Assembly (NCBI RefSeq): GCF_034048115.1
Contig: NZ_CP139145.1
Coordinates: forward strand, 744,001-808,000
DNA length: 64,000 nt
Source: Pseudarthrobacter sp. IC2-21
GTDB taxonomy: Bacteria; Actinomycetota; Actinomycetes; Actinomycetales; Micrococcaceae
Reading direction: 5' to 3'
Of this stretch, positions 17,100-26,506 are shown piece by piece; position 1 is the stretch's first letter, and each line of letters starts with the position of its first letter. The notes under the pieces were generated by a model, which saw nothing but the letters and a program-made list of their open reading frames with translations, did not search any database and had not been told where the DNA came from. A program made the position numbers and the translations under genes.

Positions 17100-18557
17100 G
17101 TGACCCTCCGTTTTTACGACACCGCATCCGCCGAAGTCCGCGACTTCGTTCCCCTCGTCCCGGGAAAGGTGAGCCTGTACTACTGCGGTGCCACGGTGCA
17201 GGGCATGCCGCATGTGGGCCACATCCGCTCAGCCATCGCCTTCGACCAGCTCACCCGCTGGCTTGAGTACCGGGGCCTGCGCGTCACAGCCGTCCGCAAC
17301 GTTACGGACATCGACGACAAGATCCTCAGCAAATCCGCGGAGTCCTTCGACCCGGATTTCGAAGACGGACCGGATACCGTCCGCGAGGAGGAATGGTGGG
17401 CGCTGGCCTACCGCTACGAGCAGGAATTCCTGAAGGCCTACGACACGCTGGGCGTATCGCGTCCCACCTACGAACCCCGCGCCACGGGGCACATCCCGGA
17501 GATGCACGCGCTCATACAGCATCTGATCGACCGCGGGCATGCCTACCCGGCGTTGGACGGCTCCGGCGATGTCTACTTTGACGTGAGGTCCTGGGACAAA
17601 TACGGGTCCCTCACGCGCCAAAACATTGATGACATGCAGGGGGCGCCCGACGCCGATCCCCGCGGCAAGAAAGACCCCCGCGACTTCGCCTTGTGGAAGG
17701 GTTATAAAGAGGGAGAGCCGACGACGGCGAGCTGGGCTTCGCCGTGGGGTGCCGGCCGTCCGGGCTGGCACCTGGAATGCTCCGCCATGGTCACCAAGTA
17801 CCTCGGCACCGAGTTCGACATCCACGGTGGCGGCCTCGATCTGCGCTTCCCCCATCACGAAAACGAGATGGCCCAGTCGCAGGCGGCAGGGCACGGCTTC
17901 GCCAACTTCTGGATGCACAACGGCATGGTCACCTACGAGGGTGAAAAGATGTCCAAGTCCATCGGCAACACCATCAGCCCGGCGGAGATGCTGCAGCTCG
18001 CCTCGCCACGGGTGGTGCGGTACTACCTCGGCCAGGCGCACTACCGCTCGGTGCTGGACTACCGGCCCACCTCGCTCGAAGAGGCCGCCGCCGCCGTCGA
18101 ACGCATTGACGGCTTTATCAGCCGCGCCGTCCGCGCCCTGTCCGAGGGCGGCAACTACGCGTTCGCCACCTACGGCAAGGTCCCGGAGCCGTTCGAGCGG
18201 GCCATGGATGACGACCTCAACGTGCCCCAGGCGCTGGCAGTGCTCCACGAAACCGTCCGGTCCGGGAACACCGCGCTGACGGAAGGGCGGCTGGAGGATG
18301 CGCAACAGGCCTTGCACTCGGTACACGACATGCTCCGTGTTCTTGGCCTGAACGCGGTGGCAACCGGCGCGGTATCGGATGCCCGCGAAACCGCTGCCCT
18401 TGAGGTGCTGGTCGAAGCCCAGCTCGCGGCACGTGCCCAGGCCCGGGCAACCAAGGACTGGGCTGCGTCGGACGCCATCCGGGACACGCTGAAGGCGGCC
18501 GGGATCGCCGTCGAGGACGGCCCGGACGGCGCCACGTGGAGCCTGCAGCGGGACTGA
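17100..18557 (+). CDS. cysS: Cysteinyl-tRNA synthetase
   Basis: A 485-residue class I synthetase with GTG start. The zinc-binding Cys is in [11 protein letters not shown], the HIGH motif reads [13 protein letters not shown], and [14 protein letters not shown] with [17 protein letters not shown] contains the remaining zinc ligands. The KMSKS loop reads [11 protein letters not shown] (about residues 282-290). A DALR-type anticodon-binding helical domain ends the protein. It belongs to the conserved actinobacterial group ispD-ispF-cysS-rlmB. Confidence 0.95.
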   Translation: MTLRFYDTASAEVRDFVPLVPGKVSLYYCGATVQGMPHVGHIRSAIAFDQLTRWLEYRGLRVTAVRNVTDIDDKILSKSAESFDPDFEDGPDTVREEEWWALAYRYEQEFLKAYDTLGVSRPTYEPRATGHIPEMHALIQHLIDRGHAYPALDGSGDVYFDVRSWDKYGSLTRQNIDDMQGAPDADPRGKKDPRDFALWKGYKEGEPTTASWASPWGAGRPGWHLECSAMVTKYLGTEFDIHGGGLDLRFPHHENEMAQSQAAGHGFANFWMHNGMVTYEGEKMSKSIGNTISPAEMLQLASPRVVRYYLGQAHYRSVLDYRPTSLEEAAAAVERIDGFISRAVRALSEGGNYAFATYGKVPEPFERAMDDDLNVPQALAVLHETVRSGNTALTEGRLEDAQQALHSVHDMLRVLGLNAVATGAVSDARETAALEVLVEAQLAARAQARATKDWAASDAIRDTLKAAGIAVEDGPDGATWSLQRD

Positions 18558-18649
18558 TGCCCCCGGCGTTTTCGCCAAGGTCAGGCGATTTTACTTGATT
18601 CAGTAGACTGTTAAGCAGACTCAGCCAAACAATCAAGGGTGGAATTCTC

Positions 18650-19639
18650 ATGGCCAACAACGGTCGCCGGTCGGTCAAAGCAAAGAAGGGGCCCACCATC
18701 GGAACCGGTGGCCACGGCCGCAAGGCTCTGGAGGGCAAGGGCCCAACCCCCAAGGCGGAGGACCGCCCGTATCACAAGGCGCACAAGAGCAAGCAGCTCG
18801 CGGAACGTTCTGCCGCCAAGCGCGGTACCGGTGCCCGCAGCGCCGGCGCAGCCCGCTCAGGTCCCAAGGGGCGGGCCACCGAGGAAGTTGTCACCGGCCG
18901 CAACTCTGTGGTCGAAGCACTCCGTGCCGGCATCCCAGCAAAGACCTTGCACATCGCCATCCGGATTGAAATGGATGACCGTGTTAAGGAGTCGCTGAAG
19001 ATCGCGGCAGAACGCGGCATCCCGCTGCTCGAGACCGGCAAGCCCGAACTCGACCGTATGACCGACGACGCCGTTCACCAGGGCCTCGTCCTGCAGATCC
19101 CGCCGTACGAATACCAGGACGCCTACGATCTTGCCGAAGAAACCGTGGACCGATGGAAGAAGGGCCACGTTTCAAATGCGCCGCTGTTCGTGGCGCTGGA
19201 CGGCATCACGGACCCGCGCAACCTGGGCGCCATCATCCGCTCCGTGTCCGCATTCAGCGGCCACGGCGTCATTGTGCCGGAGCGCCGTTCCGTGGGCGTC
19301 ACCGCCTCGGCCTGGAAGACCAGCGCCGGCGCGGCCGTGCGCGTCCCGGTTGCCCGCGCGGGCAACCTCAACAGCGCGCTGAAGCAGTTCAAGAACATGG
19401 GCATCTTCGTCCTGGGGCTCGACGGCGACGGCGATGTCTCGCTGCCCGCCCTCACCCTCGGCACGGAACCCGTCTGCATCGTGGTGGGCTCCGAGGGCAA
19501 GGGCCTGAGTCGGCTGGTCCGCGAAAACTGCGACCAGATTGTCTCCATCCCCATTGATTCCGCCATGGAGTCGCTCAACGCCTCCATGGCCGTGGGCATC
19601 TCGCTGTACGAAATCTCCCGGCAGCGCGCCGTCAAGTAA
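18650..19639 (+). CDS. rlmB: 23S rRNA (guanosine 2'-O) methyltransferase, TrmH/RlmB family
   Basis: A 329-residue SPOUT enzyme. A long basic N-terminal tail (1-80, rich in K, R, G) precedes the small L30e-like substrate-binding domain (VVTGRNSVVEALRAGIPAKTLHIA). The knotted SPOUT domain follows: LDGITDPRNLGAIIRS, CIVVGSEGKGLSRLVRENCD and IDSAMESLNASMAVGISLYE. It methylates 23S rRNA, expected at the RlmB guanosine in domain V. The basic extension probably aids RNA binding. A group of short palindromic repeats, not a classic terminator, follows the stop. Confidence 0.9.
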   Translation: MANNGRRSVKAKKGPTIGTGGHGRKALEGKGPTPKAEDRPYHKAHKSKQLAERSAAKRGTGARSAGAARSGPKGRATEEVVTGRNSVVEALRAGIPAKTLHIAIRIEMDDRVKESLKIAAERGIPLLETGKPELDRMTDDAVHQGLVLQIPPYEYQDAYDLAEETVDRWKKGHVSNAPLFVALDGITDPRNLGAIIRSVSAFSGHGVIVPERRSVGVTASAWKTSAGAAVRVPVARAGNLNSALKQFKNMGIFVLGLDGDGDVSLPALTLGTEPVCIVVGSEGKGLSRLVRENCDQIVSIPIDSAMESLNASMAVGISLYEISRQRAVK

Positions 19640-19642
19640 GCC

Positions 19643-19780
19643 AAACGCTCTCTCACTTGATGTGGGTTTTGGCTCGACGCTCTCTCACTTAACGTCGGTT
19701 TTGGCTCGACGCTCTCTCACTTTCTTGAAGAAAGTGAGAGAGCGTCGGCGTTTAAGCCGCATTAAGTGAGAGAGCGTCGG
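19643..19780. repeat. Cluster of five ACGCTCTCTCACTT repeats with a 41-base palindrome
   Basis: Three direct copies of a roughly 32-base unit beginning ACGCTCTCTCACTT (at about 19645, 19677 and 19709) are followed by two copies in inverse orientation (AAGTGAGAGAGCGT at about 19732 and 19764). The first two direct units also share a TTTTGGCTCG tail. The third and the first inverse copy form a perfect palindrome at 19707-19747. The same core recurs at 40240 and, inverted, at about 42270. It lies between two convergent genes, rlmB and the nitrilase. Confidence 0.9.
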
Positions 19781-19818
19781 GGGGAGTGGGGGGAGACGGG
19801 GGGAGGGGAGAGGCGGGG

Positions 19819-20613
19819 TTAGAACTCGTGACGGTTGGCCAGCACCGGGAGCTGTTGGCGGGCTTCCTTGACCACTGCAGGGTCCAGGTCGGCGAAGAGC
19901 AGCCCGGGGGCGCCGTCGAGCTCTTCCAGTACCTCCCCAAAGGGCGAGACGACGGCGGAGTGCCCCACACCGGTGGGCGCGCCGGCCTTGGCCGGAACTC
20001 CCTGGCTGACCGGATCACCCTGCCCGCAGGCGAGGACGTAGGTGGTGGAATCCAGCGCCCGGGCACGCGCCAGGAGCTGCCACTGGTCCACCTTGCCGGG
20101 TCCGGAGCCCCAGGACGCGCAGACGATGTTGGCATCCGCGCCCAGATCGGCGTTGGCCAGGAACAGCGCCGGGAACCGGATGTCGTAGCAGGTGGCAAGC
20201 CCGAAGGTCAGGCCGCCCGCCGCGAACGTTACAGGTTCCGTGCCCGCGTCCACGGTGTCCGATTCCAGGAAACCGAAGGCGTCGAAAAGGTGGACTTTGT
20301 CGTAGCTGGTTTCCACTCCGGGCCCTGTTGCGAGCAGCGTGTTGCGAACCTTTCCCGCAGCGCCGGGAGTGAACATGCCTGCCACCACCACGATCTCCAG
20401 GGAGGCCGCCACGCTCCGAACGTGCGAGGCCCACGGCCCGGTCAAAGGTTCGGCAATGTCATGCAGCGAGTTTCCGAATGCCCGCATGGATGCCTCCGGG
20501 AACACCACCAGGTCCGCGCCACCAGCCTTGGCCTTGTGAGCCTGCTGCTCGAGGGCGGACAGGTTGGCGGCCACGTCCCGGCCGCTGATGATCTGAGCCA
20601 AGGCAATCCGCAC
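19819..20613 (-). CDS. Carbon-nitrogen hydrolase (nitrilase superfamily)
   Basis: A 264-residue cytoplasmic hydrolase. The Glu-Lys-Cys triad is visible: E in VVFPEASM, K in SYDKVHLFDAFGF and C in LATCYDIRFP. The start is GTG at 20613 with a GGAGG site 6 bases upstream; the longer frame to 20784 is not coding. Close relatives are omega-amidase/Nit2-like or Nit1-type deaminated-glutathione amidases acting on small amides; the exact substrate is uncertain. It is transcribed divergently from glgX. Confidence 0.88.
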   Translation of the reverse strand: MRIALAQIISGRDVAANLSALEQQAHKAKAGGADLVVFPEASMRAFGNSLHDIAEPLTGPWASHVRSVAASLEIVVVAGMFTPGAAGKVRNTLLATGPGVETSYDKVHLFDAFGFLESDTVDAGTEPVTFAAGGLTFGLATCYDIRFPALFLANADLGADANIVCASWGSGPGKVDQWQLLARARALDSTTYVLACGQGDPVSQGVPAKAGAPTGVGHSAVVSPFGEVLEELDGAPGLLFADLDPAVVKEARQQLPVLANRHEF

Positions 20614-20746
20614 TGTGTACCTCCGTGTTGACGTCTCCCTCCAGTATGCAACGTCACACGGCCCCCGGGTGCACAGGCCGGCGGTGGGCGGCCGCTGACA
20701 CAAACACATCAATGCAGCTGAAACGGCACTGGCCGCTACCATTGAC

Positions 20747-22861
20747 GTGATGGTTATGCCGCTTTTTGACACTGCTTCCACCATGGATGCCTCTTCGGCT
20801 CATCCACTCGGTGTTACTGTGCCGCGCCCCGGGGTCGGTCCGGACAGTGCGCTGCCGTCCAGCGCCAATGTTGCTGTCTATGCGCCGGGAGTTGAAAACC
20901 TCGAGATTGTCTACAAAGCCCCGGGCATTGCGTGGCGCAGGCAGCTCCTTCCCAACGTCACCCACGGCGTCCACCACGGCATTGTGGAGGACTTTCCTTA
21001 CGGCTCGCGCTACGGGTTCCGTGCGGCCCCCACTTCCGAGGCGTTGCCGCTGTCCTTTCCCATGCTGGACCTGGACGACGACGCCGGGCAGCCGCTGCTG
21101 CTCGATCCTTACGGCCGCGCCGTGGATCAGCACGAGGGATTCCTGGCGAGTGTGCGGATGGCTGCCGATTTTGACTGGGGAGCCGATCAGCGGCCCAGGC
21201 TGCACTGGCGGAACACCATCGTCTACGAGGCGCACGTGCGTGGCCAGACCATGCTGCACCCCGATGTTCCCGAGGAACTGCGCGGAACGTATGCAGGCAT
21301 GGCCCACCCTGCCATCATCGAACACTTCAAGAGCCTGGGCATCACCTCGATTCAACTGCTCCCGGTGCACTTCCACCTCGATGAGATGCATCTGCAGGAC
21401 CTGGGGCTGACCAACTACTGGGGGTACAACACCGCTGCGTTCTTCGCGCCGCACCCGGGCTATGCCACCAAATCTGCCCAGGAAGCCGGCCCGCAGGCGG
21501 TCCAGGACGAATTCAAGGGCATGGTCAAGCTGCTCCACGCGGCCGGGCTGGAAGTGATCCTTGACGTGGTCTATAACCACACTGCCGAGGGCGGCCCCGA
21601 CGGGCCGACCATCAGCTTCCGCGGGCTTGGCGAGAAAACGTATTACCGAACCGATGGCCACGGCAAATACCTGGACACGACCGGTTGCGGGAACAGCTTG
21701 AATTTTGGCCACCCCCGGGTTGTCCAGCTGGTCCTGGATTCCCTCCGGTACTGGGTGGACGAGTTTCACATCGATGGTTTCCGCTTTGACCTCGCCGTGA
21801 CACTGTGCCGGAATGCAGACAACGAATTTGATCCCCACCACCCGTTCCTGGTGGCCGTCGCGGCTGATCCGGTGTTGTCGGATGTGAAACTTATTTCCGA
21901 ACCATGGGACGTGGGCTACGGCGGTTGGCAGACCGGCCGGTTCCCTGCCGGCTGGGTTGACTGGAACGATCACTTCCGCGACGGGGTCCGTAGTTTCTGG
22001 CTCGCTGACCGGGCAGCCATCGAGTCCGGCGGTCAGGGCGGCTCCGTCGCCCGGCTGGCTGATGCCCTGTCCGGCTCGGCCGGGCTGTTTGAAGCCTCGG
22101 GCCGTTCCAGGCTGGCCTCCCTCAACTTCGTTACCTCCCACGACGGCTTCACCCTTCACGATCTGGTCTCCTTCGACCGCAAGCACAACGAGGATAACGG
22201 CGAGCAGAACCGGGACGGCCACGGGGACAACCGCAGCTACAATCACGGTTTCGAAGGCCCCACCGAAGACGAAGCGATCCTGGCCCAGCGGGCCCAGTCC
22301 CGGCGCAACCTCATGGCTTCGATGCTGATTTCCCTTGGCGTTCCCATGATCACTGCCGGCGACGAACTGGCGCGCACCCAGCAGGGAAACAACAATGCCT
22401 ACTGCCAGGACAACCCCCTGACGTGGATCGACTGGACGCGCACGCCGGAATCCCATGAGATGCTCCGCAGCACCAAACGTTTTATCCGGCTGCGCAAGGA
22501 GTTCCTGGCCGGCCAGCCGCACGATTTCCCGGCCCGGGACGAGCAGTCCTACCTTCACTGGTTCGACCACGCCGGCCAGCCGATGTCCATGGAGCGGTGG
22601 AACGATCCCCGCCACCGGGTCATGCAGCTCCTGCTGGGCTCTGACGACGGCACCCTGGCAGGCCTCGTGGTGGTCAACGGCAGCACTTCCGACGTCAAGA
22701 TCACCCTCCCGGAAGTGACCAACGACGACGGCACGCCCCGCCGGATGTTCGAACTGCGGCTCACCACCTCGCCACTGCACGAGATCCGCCAGGGCGTCCG
22801 CGTGGCATCCGGGGAGACCGACCTCATTGAGGCAAACTCGATCAACATCTACCGCACGTAG
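20747..22861 (+). CDS. glgX: Glycogen debranching enzyme GlgX
   Basis: About 704 residues (GTG 20747, ATG 20750 or 20756 are all possible starts). A CBM48-like N-terminal beta domain (about 15-110) precedes a GH13 barrel. Catalytic residues are nucleophile D348 in GFRFDLAVTL, acid/base E385 in SEPWDVGYGGWQ and D466 in TSHDGFTLHDLV; the N-Y-W-G-Y-N motif typical of isoamylase/GlgX is present. It hydrolyses alpha-1,6 branches of phosphorylase-trimmed glycogen. It belongs functionally with glgP downstream and the glgE-treS-mak/glgB operon. Confidence 0.92.
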   Translation: MMVMPLFDTASTMDASSAHPLGVTVPRPGVGPDSALPSSANVAVYAPGVENLEIVYKAPGIAWRRQLLPNVTHGVHHGIVEDFPYGSRYGFRAAPTSEALPLSFPMLDLDDDAGQPLLLDPYGRAVDQHEGFLASVRMAADFDWGADQRPRLHWRNTIVYEAHVRGQTMLHPDVPEELRGTYAGMAHPAIIEHFKSLGITSIQLLPVHFHLDEMHLQDLGLTNYWGYNTAAFFAPHPGYATKSAQEAGPQAVQDEFKGMVKLLHAAGLEVILDVVYNHTAEGGPDGPTISFRGLGEKTYYRTDGHGKYLDTTGCGNSLNFGHPRVVQLVLDSLRYWVDEFHIDGFRFDLAVTLCRNADNEFDPHHPFLVAVAADPVLSDVKLISEPWDVGYGGWQTGRFPAGWVDWNDHFRDGVRSFWLADRAAIESGGQGGSVARLADALSGSAGLFEASGRSRLASLNFVTSHDGFTLHDLVSFDRKHNEDNGEQNRDGHGDNRSYNHGFEGPTEDEAILAQRAQSRRNLMASMLISLGVPMITAGDELARTQQGNNNAYCQDNPLTWIDWTRTPESHEMLRSTKRFIRLRKEFLAGQPHDFPARDEQSYLHWFDHAGQPMSMERWNDPRHRVMQLLLGSDDGTLAGLVVVNGSTSDVKITLPEVTNDDGTPRRMFELRLTTSPLHEIRQGVRVASGETDLIEANSINIYRT

Positions 22862-22878
22862 CTGCGGAGGGGACAAGA

Positions 22879-23367
22879 ATGCGCAACCGCTCTGCCGTTG
22901 CCCTGGTGCTGACTGGACTGGTGGCCATTGCACTGTTCGCCCTGGGCGGCACAGGGCTCTTTGACTCCCTGACGGGAAGCCCGACGCCGGCGGCAAGCTC
23001 TGGCGCAACCTCTGGTTCGGAGCCTCCCGTACCTGGCCCTGCTGAAGGTTCGAGGTCCGCGGCGGTCCCCGCCAACCCTTCGGGCCTGCCGGCGATCAGC
23101 GAGTCCGCGCTCCCGGCCGAGGCCCGCAGGACCCTCGCGCTGATCCGCAAGGGCGGCCCGTACCCGTACAGCCAGGATGACCAGACTTTCGGCAACTTTG
23201 AGCGAATCCTCCCGCGCAAGGCTTCGGGCTACTACCGCGAATACACCGTTCCCACCCCGGGAGCACCGGACCGCGGAGCCCGCCGGATCATTGCGGGCGG
23301 CGGGGGAGAAAAGTACTACACGCAGGACCACTACGACTCGTTCAAATTCATCGCAGAAGGCAGCTGA
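22879..23367 (+). CDS. Secreted guanyl-specific ribonuclease (barnase/RNase Sa-type)
   Basis: A 162-residue protein with an N-terminal membrane/signal segment (VALVLTGLVAIALFALGG), a Pro/Ser/Gly-rich linker to about residue 70, and an RNase domain. The domain shows GGPYPYSQDDQTFGNFE, LP, GYYREYTVPTPG (catalytic Glu), the RGARRIIAGG Arg and the DHYDSF His of the microbial RNase N1/T1 family. It would cleave RNA 3' to G outside or at the surface of the cell. The barstar-like gene follows 8 bases downstream and should protect the producer. It lies 17 bases after glgX. Confidence 0.9.
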   Translation: MRNRSAVALVLTGLVAIALFALGGTGLFDSLTGSPTPAASSGATSGSEPPVPGPAEGSRSAAVPANPSGLPAISESALPAEARRTLALIRKGGPYPYSQDDQTFGNFERILPRKASGYYREYTVPTPGAPDRGARRIIAGGGGEKYYTQDHYDSFKFIAEGS

Positions 23368-23375
23368 ACCCCGTT

Positions 23376-23732
23376 ATGAAGATCTATTCCGCCGATACGT
23401 GGACCATGGAAGAACTGCAGGAGCAGGTGGCCGACGCCGGTCGCCGATGCCTGCGGGTCCCTGCCGCGGACAGCAAACGGGCGGTGCTGGAAACTTTCGG
23501 TGAGGTGCTGGGCTTCCCCGAGCACTACGGAGTGAACCTGGACGCGCTGAACGATTCACTCCACGACTTTGCGGACAGCATCAGCGAGAACGGCAACGCC
23601 CCGGTCACCCTCCTCTGGCAGGTCGCCGCGGCATTCCGCGGCGACCGTTCCTTCGGGATCATCTGCGAGATCCTTCAGGATGCCGAAAGCTACGCCGGTA
23701 ATGACCTGAGGGTCACCGCCGTCCTTCTTTAG
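23376..23732 (+). CDS. Barstar family ribonuclease inhibitor
   Basis: A 118-residue protein resembling barstar: short beta strands and helices, with the acidic helix region FPEHYGVNLDALNDSLHDFAD whose aromatic and Asp residues plug the barnase active site. It follows the secreted RNase by 8 bases, giving a classic toxin-inhibitor pair read from one mRNA. It is cytoplasmic, with no signal peptide. Its end is only 3 bases from the convergent glgP stop. Confidence 0.9.
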   Translation: MKIYSADTWTMEELQEQVADAGRRCLRVPAADSKRAVLETFGEVLGFPEHYGVNLDALNDSLHDFADSISENGNAPVTLLWQVAAAFRGDRSFGIICEILQDAESYAGNDLRVTAVLL

Positions 23733-23735
23733 GTA

Positions 23736-26354
23736 CTAGGCGTTGACGATCAGCCCCAGCTCGGCCTTCGACGCCAACGCCTCATGCCGGGGCAGGACGC
23801 GGACCGTGTAACCAAACGGTCCGGAGCGATCGATCACCAGGGAGCCGCTGAACAGGTGGCGGCCGCCGCCCAGGTCTTCCTTGGGCTGCAGCTCCATCAT
23901 GGTCACATCGGTCAGGTTGTCGCTTTCCTCGGCGCGTCCGTAGGCGACCTCCACGGAGACATCGTCCGGTGTCAGGGTGGTCAACGCAACATACGCGTTC
24001 ACCTGCAGGGTGTCACCGATCTGCGGGTCCTCAGAAACGCCCACGGAGTCGACATGCTCCACGTGCAGCATCGGCCAGGCTGCGCGCACCTGGGCGGTCC
24101 AGGCTGCCAGCGAGCGTGCCTGCGCATAGGAGTCCGCCACTGCCTTGCGTCCGGCCTCGGCAGCCGGGCGGTACAGGATGTTGACATAGTCGTGCAGCAT
24201 CCTGTCTGCCGACACTGCCGGGCCCAGGTGAGTCAGGGTGTGCTTGATCATGGACACCCAGTGCGTGGGGACCTTCTCGGTGCTGCTGCTGGACGGGCCT
24301 GCGGCGCCTGCGCTGTCGGACACGGTGCTGCCGTAGAAGCGGGGCGCCACCTGGGTCTCCAGGAGCTCGTACAGCGCGGCAGCCTCAATGTCGTCGCGCT
24401 CCTCCGGGGACGCGTCATTGTTGGCGGTGGGGATCGCCCAGCCGTTTTCGCCGTCGTACATCTCATCCCACCAGCCATCCATCACCGAGAGGTTCAGCGA
24501 ACCGTTGATGGCCGCCTTCATGCCCGAGGTGCCGCAGGCTTCCAGGGGGCGCAGCGGGTTGTTCAGCCAGACGTCGCAGCCCGGGAACAGTGTCCTGGCC
24601 ATGGCGATGTCGTAATTGGGGAGGAACGCAATCCGGTGGCGGACTTCGGGGTCGTCGGTGAACCGCACCAGGTCCTGGATCATCTTCTTGCCGGCGTCAT
24701 CCGCGGGGTGGGACTTTCCCGCGATGACCAGCTGGATGGGGTGCTCCGGGTGCAGCAGCAGTGCCTTGAGCCGGTCCGGCTCACGCAGCATCAGGGTGAG
24801 CCGTTTGTAAGTGGGGACGCGGCGCGCGAAGCCGATCGTCAGCACGTCGGGGTCCAGCACGCTGTCCGTCCAGCGCAGTTCAGCGTCAGCGGCGCCGCGT
24901 TTCTTCCAGGCGGCCCGGAGACGGCGGCGGACATCATCCACCAAGGCGGAGCGCATTTCCCGGCGGAGCGCCCACACGTCGGCGTCGGGAACGTTGTAGG
25001 CCAGGTCCCAGCGTCCCTGGCTTTCGGCCTCCGGGCCGAACTGTTTCCGGGCCAGCTGGGAGATGCGGCTGTCAACCCACGTGGGCACGTGGACGCCGTT
25101 GGTGACGGAGGTGATGGGCACCTCGGAGTGGTCGAAACCCGGCCACAGCGCCGAGAACATCCCGCGGGACACCTCGCCGTGCAGTTTTGCCACACCGTTG
25201 GCCCGCTGGGCCAGGCGGAGCCCCATGACCGCCATGTTGAAGACTGCCGGGTTGCCGTTGGCGTAGTTTTCGCGGCCGAGCTCCAGGATCCTGTCCACGG
25301 GCACGGCAGGCGCCAGCCCGGCTTGGAAGAAGTGCTGGATCTGGGCGATCTCAAAGCGGTCGATCCCGGCGGGAACGGGGGTGTGGGTGGTGAAGACCGT
25401 GGACGCCCGGCCGGCGGCAAGCGCCTCGTCGAACGTCAGGGCCGCGTCCCCAGACATGAGCTCCTGGATCCGTTCGATCCCGAGGAAACCGGCATGGCCT
25501 TCATTGGTGTGGAACACCTCAGGGGCGGGTGTTCCCGTGAGCCGCTGGTAAGCGCGCAGCGCCTTCACGCCGCCCATGCCCAGCAGGAGTTCCTGCTGCA
25601 GCCGGTGGTCCCCGCCTCCGCCGTAAAGCCGATCGGTCACCCCGCGTGCGGCGTCGTCATTGCCTGGCACGTTGGAATCCAGCAGCAGCAACGGAACACG
25701 TCCGACGTCGGCACGCCAGATGTGTGCCAGGAGCCGCCTGCCGTTGGGCAGCGGCAGGGTGATCTGGAGCGGCCGGCCGTTGCCGTCGGGAGAGGGCTCG
25801 CGCAGCAGGGTCAGGGGCAGGCCGTCCGGATCGAGCACAGGATAGGTTTCCTGCTGCCAGGCATCACGGGACAGCGACTGCTTGAAATAGCCGGCCTGGT
25901 AGAGGAGCCCAACGCCGATGAGGGGCACGCCGAGGTCGGATGCCGCCTTGAGGTGGTCGCCGGCCAGGATGCCCAGGCCGCCGGAGTACTGCGGCAGGAC
26001 CTCGGTGATACCAAATTCAGGCGAAAAATAGGCAATCGCGGCGGGCGCGTCGGCACCGAGTCCCTGGTACCAGCGAGGCTCGTCAAGGTAGCGGTCAAGG
26101 TCCTCAGCGGCGGCCCGCACGCGTTCCACCACGGACTGGTCCGCGGCCAGGGCCTGGAACTCCTCGCGGCTGACCCGGCCCAGGAAGCTGACCGGATCCT
26201 GCTCGCTTTCCTCCCATTTCCGCGGGTTCAGGCTGGCGAAAAGTTCCCGCGTGGGCCGGTGCCAGGACCAACGCAGGTTGGTCGCGAGCCGGACCAGCGG
26301 CCGGATCGGTTCGGGGAGGACGGTTCTGACGGTAAATCTGCGGATAGCCTTCAC
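23736..26354 (-). CDS. glgP: Alpha-glucan (glycogen) phosphorylase
   Basis: An 872-residue GT35 enzyme, taken from the GTG at 26354 (VKAIRRFTVRTVLPEPIRPL). The frame runs upstream to 26486 but that part is not family sequence. It has the N-terminal NLRWSWHRPTRELF block typical of the short-type alpha-glucan phosphorylases, VFHTNEGHAGFLGIERIQEL, and the PLP site GTSGMKAAINGSLNLSVMDGWWDE. It releases glucose-1-phosphate from alpha-1,4-glucans or maltodextrins. It diverges from the glgE operon across about 150 bases, so degradation and synthesis share a control region. Confidence 0.92.
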   Translation of the reverse strand: MKAIRRFTVRTVLPEPIRPLVRLATNLRWSWHRPTRELFASLNPRKWEESEQDPVSFLGRVSREEFQALAADQSVVERVRAAAEDLDRYLDEPRWYQGLGADAPAAIAYFSPEFGITEVLPQYSGGLGILAGDHLKAASDLGVPLIGVGLLYQAGYFKQSLSRDAWQQETYPVLDPDGLPLTLLREPSPDGNGRPLQITLPLPNGRRLLAHIWRADVGRVPLLLLDSNVPGNDDAARGVTDRLYGGGGDHRLQQELLLGMGGVKALRAYQRLTGTPAPEVFHTNEGHAGFLGIERIQELMSGDAALTFDEALAAGRASTVFTTHTPVPAGIDRFEIAQIQHFFQAGLAPAVPVDRILELGRENYANGNPAVFNMAVMGLRLAQRANGVAKLHGEVSRGMFSALWPGFDHSEVPITSVTNGVHVPTWVDSRISQLARKQFGPEAESQGRWDLAYNVPDADVWALRREMRSALVDDVRRRLRAAWKKRGAADAELRWTDSVLDPDVLTIGFARRVPTYKRLTLMLREPDRLKALLLHPEHPIQLVIAGKSHPADDAGKKMIQDLVRFTDDPEVRHRIAFLPNYDIAMARTLFPGCDVWLNNPLRPLEACGTSGMKAAINGSLNLSVMDGWWDEMYDGENGWAIPTANNDASPEERDDIEAAALYELLETQVAPRFYGSTVSDSAGAAGPSSSSTEKVPTHWVSMIKHTLTHLGPAVSADRMLHDYVNILYRPAAEAGRKAVADSYAQARSLAAWTAQVRAAWPMLHVEHVDSVGVSEDPQIGDTLQVNAYVALTTLTPDDVSVEVAYGRAEESDNLTDVTMMELQPKEDLGGGRHLFSGSLVIDRSGPFGYTVRVLPRHEALASKAELGLIVNA

Positions 26355-26506
26355 CTGCGCCACACTAACCGACAACCTCAACAGCTGGAACTGCTTTGGC
26401 CTTCTTTTAGGTAAATGACAGTTGACGCCATGGATAAGACGAATCGCCGCGATAAAAAACCACGCAGGCTTAGCTATCTCGCCCATTTCTCGCTAACGTC
26501 GAGCAT

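Noticed and set aside
19707..19747. Simple Rho-independent terminator for rlmB
   Set aside because: It may stop transcription, but the same core recurs in direct and inverted copies here and at 40-42 kb, so it is listed as a repeat.
19643..19780. Possible CRISPR array
   Set aside because: Units are in both orientations, spacers are themselves related, and no cas genes are near; it is a palindromic repeat cluster.
23784..26414. An 876-residue frame opposite glgP, and a 784-residue one opposite glgX (20654-23008)
   Set aside because: Antisense shadows of high-GC coding sequence; the sense frames have full catalytic motifs.
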